Source: Microcebus murinus (lineage: Eukaryota; Chordata; Mammalia; Primates; Cheirogaleidae). From it: DNA of 64,000 nt. Both the position numbers and the translations under genes were made by a program. The stretch spans positions 97,865,001 through 97,929,000 of the forward strand of contig NC_134110.1 in NCBI RefSeq assembly GCF_040939455.1. Reading direction: 5' to 3'. Positions 34,490 through 53,085 of this stretch are shown one piece after another (positions within the stretch are counted from its first letter, which is position 1; each line of letters begins with the position of its first letter). The notes below the pieces were generated by a model. That model was not told the origin of the DNA. It ran no database searches and worked only from the letters and a program-made list of their open reading frames with translations.

Positions 34490-35640
34490 GTGAAAGTACA
34501 ATACCATGTCAGACTCCTAGCTCCCTCAGGGCACCTCCCAGCCCATAGACCTGAGCTGATTGGCAGACACCATATTGCTTCATTCTCCCCTTCCCCTTCC
34601 CTACTCACAGCTGCTGAGAGAGACAATTTAGCCACCACCCAGAGGCATCTGTAGAGAATGGGACCTTTCCTTTTGGGGCCCTACAGTGGACAGAGCGGTA
34701 CTCAGACTGTGAGCTCCCTACCTGCCAGCCCTCCCAAGTGCCACTTGCTTGGTGACCCCAGGAGAGTGGGGCAACTCCCAAGGCAGAGACATCCATCTGA
34801 CTAGGGAACCCCGTGGGTGACTTGAGACCAGCATTCCCCCCCTGGGAGATTCAGGGACTGATCTCTAGGGCCTAGGGGACAGGCCTGCAGACCAGATCCC
34901 ATACACCCAGATCCAGATCGCATTGCCCCAGGGCACAAAATGTATATTTGTGAATGAGCCTACTGAGGTGTGTATGCCTTCAAGGGCATATCAGCATGGT
35001 TGAGGGGCAACCTTCCTCCCAGAAGAGGGTTGTGTTCCCAGCTTAGGCTATGATCCTGGGCGGGGAACCTCCCAGCCTGCATCCCAGCCAGGGATATCCA
35101 CTGGCTTGAGGTTCTTCCTGCTGGAGAAACCATGGAATAGGGGAGCGTCAAAAGAGTGATGACTGCTCCAGACTGCAGGTCTCACAAAGCCGCAGACCCA
35201 CACACAGACCTTTTGGCTGAGTGGGTCCATTTCAGCCCATCCCTGGCAGCTTTGCCCAGAAGCAAAGAACAGAACATTGACCCCTGTTAACAGCATTTGT
35301 GGTGCTTGACGGCAGGCTCACCCAACCCAGCTCCACCCAGACTCACTCCCCCACCAACCCCTACTGAGGTGGAAAATAAGGACACACCTCGAAGTCTCAA
35401 GGCACCACCCACCACATGAGGCACTAAAGTGCCTCTCCAGAGGAATAAGAGTTGGTTATAGGACTCAAAAGCAACACTGCAGTCTGCTCCTCCAAGCAAG
35501 CACCATCTATTGACAGGAAGATCATTCTACACACCCTTTAAGTGTATCTACTGACTCATCATGCAGGGTGTGGTTGAATCTCACCCACAAACACCACCTA
35601 TGGGCTCAGAGACTAAACAGGGCATGTCAATATTCAAATG
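34490..35640 (+). mobile_element. L1 5' UTR
   Basis: GC-richer sequence directly upstream of the ORF1 remnant. Content such as 'gtggacagagcggtactcag', 'ctgggagattcagggactga' and 'ggtctcacaaagccgcagac' is of L1 5' UTR type. Open frames on the minus strand are chance. Its presence makes this the only nearly full-length L1 in the window. The exact start is uncertain, because I found no target duplication. Confidence 0.65.
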
Positions 35641-36640
35641 AAAATCTAAAGACAAGAAACAACAGCTGATCCAGATGGTAAAGAATCAGTGAAAGAACTC
35701 TGGAAGTATGAAGAATCAAATGGAAACCACACCCCCAAAGGGGAACACCAGCTCTCTAGCAATGGACATCAACCAAATTCAGAACACTAAAATGATAGAA
35801 GAATTCTGAACATGGATTGTAAGAAATTTCACTGATATGTAAGAAAAAATGTTTAACCAACACAAAGAAACCGCAAAAAAAATCCAGAACTTGGAGGAAA
35901 AATTCACTAAAGAAATTGAAGTAAATATTAAAGAAAAATCAAAATGAATTCCTGGAAATGAAGAATTTATTCAAGGAATTACAAAACACAATGAAAAACC
36001 TCAAGAAGAGGGTAGATCAAACAGAAGAAAAAATCTTGGGGATTGAAGATAACACCCTTCAGTTAAATAAGTCAGTCACAGAGATAGAGCAGAGAAATGA
36101 GAGAAAAGAGCAAAGCCTTCAAGAAATGTGAAATTATGTGAAGAGGCCTAACATAAGAGTCATAGGCATCTCTGAGGGTGAAGAAGAAAATCCCTAAGGG
36201 CTGGATAAGCTATTTGAGGATATAACAGAGGAAAATTTCCCTGACCTTGCTGAAAATCTAGATATCCAGATACAAGAAGCTGAAAGGACTCCTGGGAGAT
36301 TCATCATAAACAGGAAGACACCATGACACACAGTCATCAGACTAACCAAAATACCCACCAAAGAGGCCCTCCTATGAGCTGTAAGGTGAAAGAAGCAGGT
36401 AATTTACAAAGGAAAATACATCAGAATAACATCAAAAATCTCAACGGAGACATTACAAGCAAGAAGAGATTGGGGACCCATTCTCACTCTTCTCAAACAA
36501 AGTAATGCCCAGCCTACAATCTTGTACCCTGAAAAACTAAGTTTTGTATATTAAGGAGAAATAAAGACCTTCTCAGTCAAGCAAAGACTGAGGGAATTCA
36601 TCAAGGCAAGACCTGCCTTCCAGGAAGTACTCAAAACAGT
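35641..36640 (+). pseudogene. L1 ORF1 remnant (RNA-binding protein)
   Basis: The coiled-coil part is seen as Lys/Glu-rich text at 35890-36100. It is followed by the RRM-like domain with the residues NIRVIGISEGEEENP (about 36145-36200), equivalent to the NLRIIGVPE motif of L1 ORF1p. Stops interrupt it, for example TGA at about 36128 where Trp is expected and TAA at about 36197. The C-terminal region continues to about 36620. It cannot make a full ORF1 protein. Confidence 0.75.
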
Positions 36641-36764
36641 ATTATACATGGATGAGCACAATAAATACTCACAAAGGTAAAATCATCCAAAAGCTAAAGG
36701 TCAAAGGCCAGATACCAGAATGGCTCAAGAGAGAAAACAAGGCAACAAAGTTCAACTCAACAGG

Positions 36765-39700
36765 ATGAACAGAAATCTACCCCACTTATCAATTCTCTCA
36801 ATAAATGTCAATGGCTTGAACTCCCCACTAAAGAGACATAGGCTGGCTGAATGGATAAATATACGTAAACCAAGTAACTGCTGTCTTCAGGAAACACATC
36901 TAACCCACAAGGATGCATTCAGACTCAAGGTGAAGGGATAGAAAACAATATTTCAAGCAATCAAATGCCAAAAGAAAGCTGGCATGGCATTTCTGATTTC
37001 AGATAACTTAGTCTTCAAATCAACAAAAGTAATGAAAGACAAAGAGGGTCACTATATAATGAAGGGTACAATTCAACAAGAAGACATAACAATTCTAAAT
37101 GTTTATGCACCTAACTCAGGTGCACTCAGATTCAAAAAGCAAATCCTACTTGATCAAAACAAAATGATAAACAGTAACACCATAATAGCCAGAGACTTCA
37201 ACACTCCCCTGACAGAACAGGGCAAATCCTCCAAACATCAAATAAACAAAGAAACAATGGAATTAAACAGAACTCTAGAACAAATGGGACTTACTGACAT
37301 TTACCAAATATTCTACCCCCAAACCACTGAACATATGTTTTTCTCGTCAGCTCATAGGAAATTCTTTAAGATTGACCATATCCTAGGCACAAAGCATGTC
37401 TCCAAAAATTTGAAAAAATAGAAATTATACCATGCATCTTCTCAGACCAAATTAGAAATCAACTCCAACAGAAACTTTCATCTCTACACAAAGTCATGGA
37501 AACTAAACAACCTTCTGTTGAACCTTTATTATCTTAATGAGGAAATCAAGATGGAAATAAAAAGATTCTTTGAGCTCAATGACAAAGGAGATACAAGTTA
37601 TCAAAATTTGTGGAACACAGCTAAAGTAGTCCTGAGAGGAAAATTTATATCCATAAATGCCTATATACAAAATACAGATCACAAATCAATGATCTAATGA
37701 ATCATCTCTAAGAACTGGAAAAGGATGAGCAAACTGACCCCAAACCCAGAAGAAGAAAAGAAATAAAAAAGATCAGAACAGAACTAAATGAAATTGATAA
37801 CAAAAAACTATATGGAAGATTAATAAAACAAAAAGTTGGTTCTTTGAAAAAATAAACAAAATTGACATGCCTCTGGCTAGATTAATGAGAAGCAGAAGAG
37901 AAAGAACTCTAATAAGCTCCATGAGGAATGAAAAAGGAGAAATTACAACTGATGCCAAGGAAATACAAAATATTATCTCTATATACTATAAAAACCTCTA
38001 TGCACATAAACTGGAAAATGTGGAGGAAATGGACAAATTCTTAAAAGCACACAGCCTCCCTAAGCTCAATCAAGAAGAAATAGAATTCCTGAACAAACCA
38101 ATATCAAGCACAAAAAATGAAACAGCAATAAAAAAAACTTCCTGAAGAGAAAAGTCCCAGGCCATACAGTTTCACACCCAAATTTTACCAGACCTACAAA
38201 GAACTGGTGCCTATCTTGCAGAAATTATTCCACAGCATTGAGAAGTAAAGAATCCTCCTCAACATATTTTATGAAGCCAACATAACCCTGATATCAAAAT
38301 CAGGAAAGAATGCAACCAAAAAAAGAAAACCACAGACCAATATCCCTTATGGAATACAGATGCAAAAATTCTCTACAAAACCCTAGCAAACTGAACTCAG
38401 ATGCTTATCAAAAAAATAATCTATAACTACCAAGTGAGTTGCATTCCAGAGATGCAGGGATGGTTCAACATATGCAAATCTATAAATGTAATTCACCACA
38501 TAAATAGAAGGAAAAACAAAGACCATATGATCCTCTTAATAGACACAGAAAAACCATTCAACAAAATTCAACACTCTTTTATGATAAGAATGCTTAACAA
38601 AATAGGCATAGACAGGACTTACTTCAAAATGATACAAGCCATATATGACAAACCCACAGCCAACATCATACTGAATGGAGAAAAAGTGAAAGCATTCCCA
38701 CTTAGAAGTGGGACCAGACAAGCATGCCGTCTATCAGCACTTCTATTCAACATAGTGAATAGAACATAGTGCTGCAATAGAACATAATTCTTCCAACATA
38801 CTGCTGGAAGTCCTAGCCAGAACAATCAAGTAAGAGAAAGAAACCAAAGGCATCAAAAATGGAAGCAAAAGAGGTCAAACCATTGCTCTTTGCTGATGAA
38901 ATAATCTTATATCTAGAAAATCCCAAAAATTCTACCATAAGACTACTGGAATTGATAAATAAATTCAGCAAAGTCTCAGGTTACAAAAGCAATGTACAGA
39001 AATCAGTAGCATTCCTATATGCCAACAACAGTCAAACTGAGAACCAAATTAAAGACTCAATACCATTCACAACATCAACAAAGAAAGTAAAATACCTAGA
39101 AATATATTTAACTAAGGAGGTAAAAGGCCTCTACAGGGAGAACTACAGAACACTGAGTAAGGAAATAGCAGAAGATGTAAACAGGTGGAAAACCATACCA
39201 TGCTCATGGGTCAGCAGAATCAACATTGTTAAAATGTCTATACTACCCAAAATGATCTAAAGATTCAATGCAATCCCTATTAAAAGAACAACATCATTTT
39301 TCATGGATCTAGAAAAAATAATTCTATGCTTCGTGTGGAACCAGAGAAGACCCCCCCCCATAGCAAAAGCAACACTAAGCAAAAAGAACAAATTGGGAGG
39401 CATCAATTTACCAGACTTCAAGCTGTACTACAAGGCTATAGTAACCAAAACAGCATGTTAATGGCACAAGAACAGAGATATAGACCAATGGAAAAGAACT
39501 GAGAAAACCCAGATATAAAACTATCCTCATATAACCATCTAATCTTTGACAAATCACACAAAAACACACACTGGGGAGAAGAATCCTTATTCAATAAATG
39601 GTTCTGGGAAAACTTGATAGCCACATGTAGAAGACTGAAACAGGGTCTGTACTTTTCACCTCTCACAAAAATCAACTCATGGCAGATAACAGACTTAAAC

Positions 39701-40600
39701 CTAAGGCATGAAACTATAAGAATTCTAGAAGAAAATGTTGGAAAAACTCTCATAGACATTGGGCTAGACAAAGAATTTATGAAGAAGATCCCAAAGGCAA
39801 TCACAGCAACAGCAAAAATAAATAAATGGTACCTGATCAAATTAAAAAGCTTCTGCACAGCCAAGGAAACTATCATGAGAACAAACAACCTACAGAATGG
39901 GAGAAAATATTTGCATGCTACATATCCAATAAGGGGCTGATAACTAGAATCTGTATACAACTCAGGAAAATCAGCACAAAAAAAAACCAAACACCCTATC
40001 TAAATGTGAGCAAAGGACATGAACAGAAACTTTTCAAACAAAAATAAACTAATAGCTAACGAACATATGGAAAAATGCTCAACATCTCAAATCATCAGGG
40101 AAATGCAAATGAAAACCACAGGGAGATATCACTTAACTCCTGTGAGAATGGCCTTTATCAAAAAGTCCAAAAACAATAAATGTTGGCGTGGATGTGGAGA
40201 TATAGGAACACTCATACACTGCTGCTGGGACTGTAAAATAGTACAACCTCTGTGGAAAGTAATATAAAGATACCTCAAAGAGATACAAGTAGAACTACCA
40301 TTTGATCCAGCAATCCCACTACTAGGCATTTATCCAAAGGAACAAAAACACATTCTATAATAAAGACATCTGCACTTGAATGTTGATAGCAGCACAATTC
40401 ACAATTGCAAAGATGTGGAAACAACCTAAGTGCCCATCAATACATGAGTTAATTAATAAAATGTGGTATATGTATACCACGGAGTTCTATTCACCCACAA
40501 AAAACAATGGTGATCTAGCACCTCTTGTGCTACTTATCCTAGATAGAGCTGGAACCCATTCTACTAAGTGAAGTATTCCAAGAATGGGAAAACAAGCACC
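36765..40600 (+). pseudogene. L1 ORF2 remnant (endonuclease and reverse transcriptase)
   Basis: The endonuclease begins at 36765, with residues ILSINVNGLNSPLKRHRL and the conserved QETHL (catalytic Glu). After a TAG replacing Trp (36939-36941) the frame continues through ARDFNTPL and KIDHILG to 37421. The reverse transcriptase appears in other frames: [15 protein letters not shown] at about 38700-38755 and [10 protein letters not shown] at 38889, where the second catalytic Asp of FADD is Glu. Frames change at least at about 37.4-37.8, 38.8, 39.3 and 40.3 kb. The element is dead. Confidence 0.85.
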
Positions 40601-40795
40601 ACATGTACTCATCATCAAATTGGTTTTAACTGATCAACACATAAGTGCATATATAGTAATAACATTCATCCTGTAGGGCAGATGGGAGAGGGGAAGATGG
40701 TGTGGTGTGGTGCACACTTTCTGGGGGATGGACATGTTTGAAGCTCTGAATTACGTTTACCTCCATAATATGCTAAAATTAAAAAATGGCAATAT
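40601..40795 (+). mobile_element. L1 3' UTR end, same lineage as the truncated copies
   Basis: 'aaacaagcaccacatgtact', a G-rich patch and 'cctccataatatgctaaaat' followed by A-rich sequence mark the 3' terminus. It is shorter than the related copies, with a small deletion in the G-rich part. Confidence 0.8.
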
Positions 40796-41635
40796 ACTCT
40801 TTTAAAAACTTAAAATTTTGTGTGGCATTCCATTTTCACAAATTTATCCTAAGGAAATATTCATGCATATAGTCAAAGAATAAGCTATCAGAACATTCTT
40901 TGCATTTTTTAGGTAACTAAAAATGAGAAGTGACATAAATACCAAACTGTACAATACTTTGCAAAAATTATAAAGCAGTGATACTACAGGATCTTATGAA
41001 GTCATTAACATATACTGGAGAAGATTATTTAGTGATAAGAAATCTATCAATTCTATTTAACTGAGGAGAAAAGTAGATTGTCAAATAGTATAGTAAATAA
41101 TCCTTTATCAAATAAAGTATATGGGTGTGTCCTCACGTTTCTATAACAAATATTTATCTGTTACTATAAAAATATGGTTACAATTAGGTGCAATTTATAT
41201 ACAATATTATGTAAAAAGAAAAGGTCGTTGTCTCTTCATTTTCCCTCCCAGAGTAGACACTGACAGCTTCACTTGCACTTGGCATAACATTTTATTTATG
41301 TATTTTACTTATGTGTTATTCTCTATTCTCATTAATGTTCTCTGTACCCAGAGATATTATAATGGAAAATATAAGGAAACTTTCAGAGAAGAAGAGTCAA
41401 TTATTTTAATTTATTTTGTCATTCAGAATAATTTCCCATGTAAATAAGTACTAAATTAATTTTTTGCCTGCATGACTTAGATCATTAAATAAGACATGGA
41501 GCGAGCTCTTAAAATAAATGTTAAAAATAAATTTTTCTCAAGTCATCTGCCCTCTCCCCCCAACACTACTGCCTTTTTTCCATCACAAACACTCAAAAAC
41601 TCAATTACATGGCCCCCAAATCCCCCATTATACCC
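40796..41635. other. No gene or repeat recognised
   Basis: A/T-rich, unique-looking. A 108-codon frame at 41121-41447 encodes hydrophobic and aromatic residues as expected for A/T-rich chance translation. Confidence 0.4.
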
Positions 41636-42068
41636 TGCTATAGTTTGGTTTGTCTCCACCAAAATGAACATTGAAATTCTATCCCCAGTGTGGTGGAGTT
41701 GGGGGTCCTAGTGGGAGGAGTTTCGGTCATGGAGGCAGATAGCTCACGAATGCCTCAGTGCTGTTCTCATGGTGGTGGGTGTGTACTAGCTATGGTAACA
41801 CTGGGTTCATTCTCATGGAGATGAATTGATCCTGTGACAGTGGGTTGTTACAAAGCCAAGACACACCTTGGGTTTCATCTTTGCACATGTCTGCTTCCAC
41901 TTTGACCTTCTCCATGACATTATGGCTCAGCAAGAAATCCCTCGCCAGAAGCCAAGGCCATTCCCTTAAACTTCCCAGCCTGCAGAACCAAGAGCGAAAT
42001 AAACCCCTTTTCTTTATAAATTACCTAGCCTCAAGTATTCTGTTATAACAACACAAAAGTCAAGACAG
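41636..42068 (+). mobile_element. Solo LTR, ERVL-MaLR (MST type)
   Basis: It begins TGCTATAGTTTGG and ends GTCAAGACA. It contains the MST hallmarks 'ggaggagtttcggtcatgga', 'cagcctgcagaaccaagagc', and the polyadenylation region 'gaaataaaccccttttcttt' followed by 'ataaattacctagcctcaag'. No internal sequence is attached. The flanking pentamers are no longer identical. Confidence 0.85.
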
Positions 42069-45175
<3,107 letters not shown>

Positions 45176-45178
45176 TGA

Positions 45179-47744
<2,566 letters not shown>

Positions 47745-48026
47745 AAAATACAGCTATCAGGTGAACCCTAATCCAAAGTGATTAGTGTCCTTAAAGGAAG
47801 AGGAAATTGGGACACACAGAAAGACACCAGGAACGCATGCACACACATGAGCACAAAGGGAGAAGGCAGCCATGTGTAAACCAAGGAGAGTCCTTAGAAG
47901 CAACCAACCCTGATGACATCTATATCTTGGACTTCAAGCTTCTGGAACTATGAGAAAATAAATTTCTGTTGTGTAAGCCACCCAGTCTATGGTATTTTGA
48001 TCTAGAAGCTCAAGCAAACTAATGCA
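47745..48026 (+). mobile_element. MLT1-like LTR, right part (includes right target-site duplication)
   Basis: After the duplicated AAAATACAGCTATC (47745-47758), the LTR continues with 'aggtgaaccctaatccaaag', 'tgattagtgtccttaaagga', 'gagaaaataaatttctgttg' and 'ccacccagtctatggtattt'. Both parts join without loss if the retrocopy is removed. Confidence 0.78.
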
Positions 48027-49200
48027 CCATCTTAGATCAGTGCCCCATCATTTCACCTTATCTTTGCCAATATGCTCTACTCCCTTGGCCCTTCATACTG
48101 TAGGCTTCAGCTAAACCCTGAAAACATTTCACAGTGCAAGCCAGAGCATGCTGATTCTAGGCTCTCTGTGTTGCCTGGGGAGGTGTGGTTGTTCCAGGCA
48201 TGGCTGGACACACCAGGAGCTGTACTCCAGGAGAGGCACTCCCACTTCCCTGCCACTTGCCCTTTTTATAGTGACTTTGAGATCACCCAATCAATGAATA
48301 ACACATGGAAGTTTCCTGAGTGTGAAAGTGCTCTTGACAGTAGATATGGCAGCTGGTTTTGAGTTGCTCAGGAGAACTTCATGCTGCTGCTGCTGCTGCT
48401 GCTGCTGCTAACACCAGAAAGACATTTCAGCTGGTTGAAATTCTGTGAAGTCCCAAGTGGGGTTGAGAAAGGCGCTGGGCTCACTTAACTTGTCGCCAGG
48501 CAACCAAGTGACTCAACAGACTATTTGGTTTTATCTCTCCTCATTTTCACTGCAAATGGCCAGCAAAACTTCATTCTTGAATGAACACATGCATCTTCTC
48601 CATGACTGTAATAGGCATCTGAGTTTCGTTGTAGGAAAAAAAAAGAAAAGAAAAAGGTGTAGTCTAGAGTCAGGAAGATCAACTACTAGACGAATCAGAT
48701 GATCCAGAATTGAGGGTCCAAGCATTAGAGTAAGCCAGTGGCAGTAGGATGCATAGGGAGACACACTATGGGTGACATGGGTGGGACATAGTGACTAATT
48801 GCATGGGGTATGTCTTGTCCATTTTCTGTTGCTATAACACTGCACAAATTGATACTTACCATAAATTCTCAGGTATAAATCTGCATAAAGATGTTGGCAG
48901 TGACTACAAAGCTCATTATTATTCTCTAGCCATCTCATATTCACCAACAGCATATTTCTTGCCCCTTACCAAAAAAAAGATGGAAGCCATAGAACAAGAA
49001 CAAACAGTATTCTGTACCAGCAGACTGGACATGGTCTACCCTTCCCCCCTCTTTATATCTGAAGTGACTCTGCTCCTGTGAAAGCCCCTCCACCTGGGAC
49101 CTGGATGCTACCCTTTCCACCTGGCATTATCTACTTCCCCTCAGCTATAGCAGCTTCAAGTGCTCTATCAAGTTCTCCTGACGTTTTCAAATTAGTGCTT
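48027..49200. other. No gene recognised; old repeat traces
   Basis: Unique-looking sequence. A short LTR-like phrase 'ttctgttgctataacactgc' occurs at about 48823. The 96-codon frame at 48072-48362 has no recognised domain. Confidence 0.35.
48382..48409. repeat. (TGC)9 trinucleotide repeat
   Basis: Nine perfect TGC units plus one T (28 bp). Perfect trinucleotide runs of this length are often polymorphic. No coding context was found. Confidence 0.95.
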
Positions 49201-49204
49201 AAAT

Positions 49205-50270
49205 AGGCTCGTTTTCATTTTTAATCAAGGCATAATTCACATAATATAAAATTCACCATTTTAAAGTACACAATTCAGAAATGTATAGTATACTCACCAT
49301 GTTTTGAAAACATCACCAGATAATCCAGAATATTTCCCTCCCTAAAAAAGAAACCACATACTGCTCAGCAATCAGTCTTAACTCCCCCACTTTTCCCCTG
49401 GCAACCACTAATCTACTTTCTGTTTCTATGGATCTGTCTATTCTTGATGTTTCATATAAGTGCATTTCATACAATATGTGGCCTTTTTTGTCTAGCTTTG
49501 TTCATTTAGCATAAAGTTTTTAAGATTCGACCATGAATGTGTCAGTACTCCACACATTCTTAAGGCTGAGTAATATTCACTGTATGGATGTACCACATCT
49601 GCTTACCCTTTCATCAGTTAACGAACATTTGGGTTGTTTCTACATTTTGCCCATTATAAATAATGCTACTATCAATATTCATGTACACATTTTTATGTAC
49701 ACATATGTTTTCAATTCTCTTTTATATACCCACGAGTAAAATTACTGGGTCATATGGTAATTCAACATTTCACATTTGAGGAACTGCCAGACTGTTTCAA
49801 AGAGACAGCACAAGTTTATCTTCTCATTAACAATACATGAGGGCTCCAAGTTCTCCACATCCTCACTAACACTTTCAATTAGCTGTCATCTTAGCTATCC
49901 TAGTGGATAAGAAGTGGTATCTTGTTTTGGTTTTGATTTGTACTTTCCTAATGGCTAATGATGTTGAACATCATTTCATGTGCATATTGGCTATAATATA
50001 TAGTATATAATATTTGGAGAACTATCTATTCAAAATCCTTACTAATTTTTAATTGCATTGTCTTTTTGTTGTTGAGCTGTTGGAGTTCTTTATGTATTCT
50101 GGAGACTAGATTTTATCAGATATATGATTTGTAAACATGTTTCCTCATTCTGTGAGCAGATGTTCTCTTTATTTACAGAGTACTTTAGTGCACAAAAGTG
50201 GTTTATTTTGATAAGGTCCAAATTTATCTACTTTTTTCTTTGATTGCTTATGCTTTTGATGTCATAACCT
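49205..50270 (-). mobile_element. Ancient L1 (L1ME-type) 3' end and ORF2 end, minus strand
   Basis: The plus strand begins with the reversed 3' UTR ('ataattcacataatataaaa', 'ttcaccattttaaagtacac'), followed by reversed ORF2 text such as 'ttactgggtcatatggtaat' and 'cacatcctcactaacacttt'. Highly diverged. Confidence 0.75.
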
Positions 50271-51060
50271 AATCCAAGTTTGTCAATTTTATGGATCTTT
50301 TCAAATAAACAATTTTTGATTTTATTGATTTTCTTTGTCGTTTTTCTGTTCTTTATTTTCTTTATTTCTACCCTAATCTTTATTATTTCTTTCCTTCTCC
50401 TTTCTTTGGGTTTGTGTTTGGCTTGCTCTTCTCGTTTCTTGAAGTGGAAGTTTAGTATATTCATTTGAGATATTTCTGTTTTTTCAATGTGGGCATTTGT
50501 AGCTATAAATTTCCCTGTAAGCATAGTTTTCCCTGCATCCTGTAAGTTTTGCTATGTTGTGTTTTTATTTCATTCATCTCATTTCCTTTTTGATTTTTTT
50601 CTTTGATCCATTATTTTATAGGAATATGTTTTTAAATTTCCACATATTTGTGATTTTTTCAAATTCCCTTTTGTTGTTAATTTGTAATTTAATTCCTTTG
50701 TGGTTAGATAACAGACTTTCTATGATTTCAATATTTTTAAATTTATTGAAACTTATTTTATGGCTTTAAATATGGACTATCCTAGGGAATGTTCCATGTA
50801 CATTTAAGAGGAATGTGTATTTTACTATTGTTGTTCTATGGATGCTTGTTGTTATACAGTGTTGTTCAAGTCTCCTAGGTCCCTGCCTATCTTCTGTCTT
50901 ATTTATTAATCTCTTATTGAATGTGGACCATTGACATCTTCAACTAATATTTTTTACATTGTCTATTTTTTTTCAAATTTGTCAGTTTTTTCTTCCTGTA
51001 TTTTGGGGCTCCTTTGTAATCTGCATATATGTTTATGATTTTTGTATCCTCTTAGATAGA
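50271..51060 (-). mobile_element. Ancient L1 ORF2 fragment, minus strand
   Basis: Text such as 'tatggatcttttcaaataaa' and 'tttgtggttagataacagac' is reversed L1 ORF2. The Lys/Glu-rich minus-strand frame at 50228-50524 corresponds to the region between the endonuclease and reverse transcriptase. It may be one element with 49205-50270 after an internal deletion. Confidence 0.65.
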
Positions 51061-51330
51061 CCCTGCAGCACCAGTTTGAGGTCTTTTACAGCTACAGTGT
51101 TTATCTAATCTGTGGCTAGTATAATTCTGTCATTATGCAAAACAGGCAGACACTAAATGGCTAAAAATATGCTTATTTGAAGCTGTATTGAAAATAATCG
51201 GATCCATAAAAGTTTGAGTTTGGTTCCAGTGGGGTTTTAAGCTAACAGTTCCCAGTTTATTGTGAAGAGATAAACACAGGGCCAATAGACAAGGCCATCT
51301 TTAGTTCACTTATATAACAATATAGAAATT
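51061..51330. other. Unassigned insert in ancient LINE sequence
   Basis: The text 'cagtttgaggtcttttacag' to 'tataacaatatagaaatttt' does not read as L1 and separates two LINE blocks. It could be another old repeat. No gene is visible. Confidence 0.3.
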
Positions 51331-51962
51331 TTGGTCTACATTTATTTTTTGCTTTCAATACATTGAATGTGTCATTCCACTGACTTTTGGCTTCCATGGT
51401 TTTTGATAGAAATCATTTGTTAACCCTATTGAGAATCCTTTGGACGTGATGAAGCAATTCTTACTCTCTGCTTTCAAGATCCTCTTTGTCTTTTGACAAC
51501 TAGATTATGACATGTCTCAGTGTGAGTCTCTTTGAATTTATCCTACTTGGAGTTCATTGAGCTTCTTGAATGGTTAGATTAATGTTTGTCCTTAAATTTG
51601 AGAAGGTTTTGGCCACTATTTTTTCAAATATTCTTTCTTCCCTTTCTCTCTCATTTTTCCTTCTGAGACTCCCATTATACATATGCTTTTATTCTTGATG
51701 GTGTTCGATAGTTCCTTGAAACTATGTTCATTTTTCTGCATTCCTTTTTCTTTCTGTTCCTGGGACTGGATAATTTCAATTGGCCTATCTCCAAGTTCTG
51801 ATTCTTTTGTCTGTCTGTTTGAATGTGAATTTTTTGTACTTTTCAACTCCAGAATTTCCATTTTGTTCCTTTTTATATTTTCTATCTCTTTATTGATATT
51901 TCTCTATTTGGTGAGACGTTGCTATTCTTTTTTTCCTTCAGTTCATCAGACATGGTTTCCTA
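51331..51962 (-). mobile_element. HAL1/L1M ORF1-region fragment, minus strand, upstream of the L1 insertion
   Basis: The plus strand reads 'ggagttcattgagcttcttg', 'agactcccattatacatatg' and 'tgttcctgggactggataat', the reversed ORF1 region of HAL1 or old L1. The minus-strand frame at 51616-51861 includes the residues ELGDRPIEIIQSQEQKEKGM. It resumes after the inserted L1, near 53090. Confidence 0.6.
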
Positions 51963-53085
51963 TGTCTCATTTTTTTTTAATTTCCAAGAATTTAAGGAGT
52001 ACAAGTGTTTTGTTGTTGTTGTTGTTGTTTTGTTGGTTTGAGGTTTTTTGTTGCTGTTGTTGTTACATGGACGGATTGTATCATGCTGAAGTCAGGGCTT
52101 TCAGTGTACTCATCACCAAAATAGTGTACATTGTACCTAATAGGTAGATTTTTATCCCTCACTCTCTGCCCATCCTACCCCTCCTTACTTTCCAATGTCC
52201 AGTACACAGTTTTAAAACCATATATTTCCCTCTTTTATCTCCCACTTGTGAAAGCATGTGGTTTTTCTATTCCTGAGATACTTCACTTAGTTGCTACAAA
52301 AGACATTCCTTTCTTTTCTATGGCTGGGTAGTACTCCATTGTAGATATATAACCACATTTTCCTTATGCACTCCTCAATTGATGGGCACTTATATTGGCT
52401 CCATGTCTTTGCAATTGTGAATTGTGCTGTGATAAACATTTGGGTATAAGTGTCTTTTTGATATAGTGACTTCTTTTCCTTTAGGTAGACATACAGTAGT
52501 AGAGCGATTACTGGATCAAATGGTAGTTCTTCTTGTCCTTTGAAAAATCTCCATACTGCTTTCCACAGCAGGTGTTCTAATTTATAGTCACACCAACAGT
52601 GTATAAGGGTTCCCTTTTCACTGCATCTGCACCAACATCTATTGTTTTCTGAATTTTTAATAATGGCAATTCTGACAGGGGTAAGGTAGTATCTTATTGT
52701 AGTTTTAATTTGCATTTCCCTGATAATTAGTGGTATTGAGCTTTTTTATATGATAGTTGACCATTTGTCTATCTTCTTTTGAGAAAAATCTGTTCATGTA
52801 TTTTGCCCACTTTTTGATGGGGTTATTTAGTTTTTTTCTTGCTTATTTGTTTGATTTCTTTGTAGATTCTGGATATTAGCCCTTTGTCAGATATAGTATG
52901 CAAATATTAATATATTCACCCATTCTGTAGGTTGTCTCTTTATTCTGTTGATTATTTTCTTTGTTGTACAGAAACTTTTTAGTTTAATTAAGTCCCATTT
53001 ATTTATTTTTGTTGTTGTTATATTTGCTTTTGGGGTCCTACTCATAAATTCTTTGCCTAGGCCAATGTCTAGAAAAGACATTGAA
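51963..53085 (-). mobile_element. L1 (L1MA/L1P-like) insertion, minus strand
   Basis: A 3' UTR with a GTT-rich patch is followed by reversed ORF2 end text: 'ggctgggtagtactccattg', 'gattactggatcaaatggta', 'ttttgatggggttatttagt' and 'attctttgcctaggccaatg'. On the minus strand the frame at 52287-52715 carries the C-terminal Cys-rich ORF2 region with residues [20 protein letters not shown]. The element is truncated in ORF2 and split by frameshifts. Confidence 0.85.

Noticed and set aside
39436..39990. Minus-strand 184-codon frame with hydrophobic segments
   Set aside because: It is antisense to L1 ORF2. The hydrophobic content comes from the reverse complement of Lys/Asn-rich codons.
36720..40600. 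Separate genes from the many plus-strand frames
   Set aside because: All are pieces of one L1 ORF2 broken by stops and frameshifts.
51683..52147. Plus-strand 154-codon frame resembling a membrane protein
   Set aside because: It is antisense to HAL1/L1 ORF1 and L1 3' UTR sequence. The Phe/Leu/Ser/Cys richness is typical of reversed LINE sequence.
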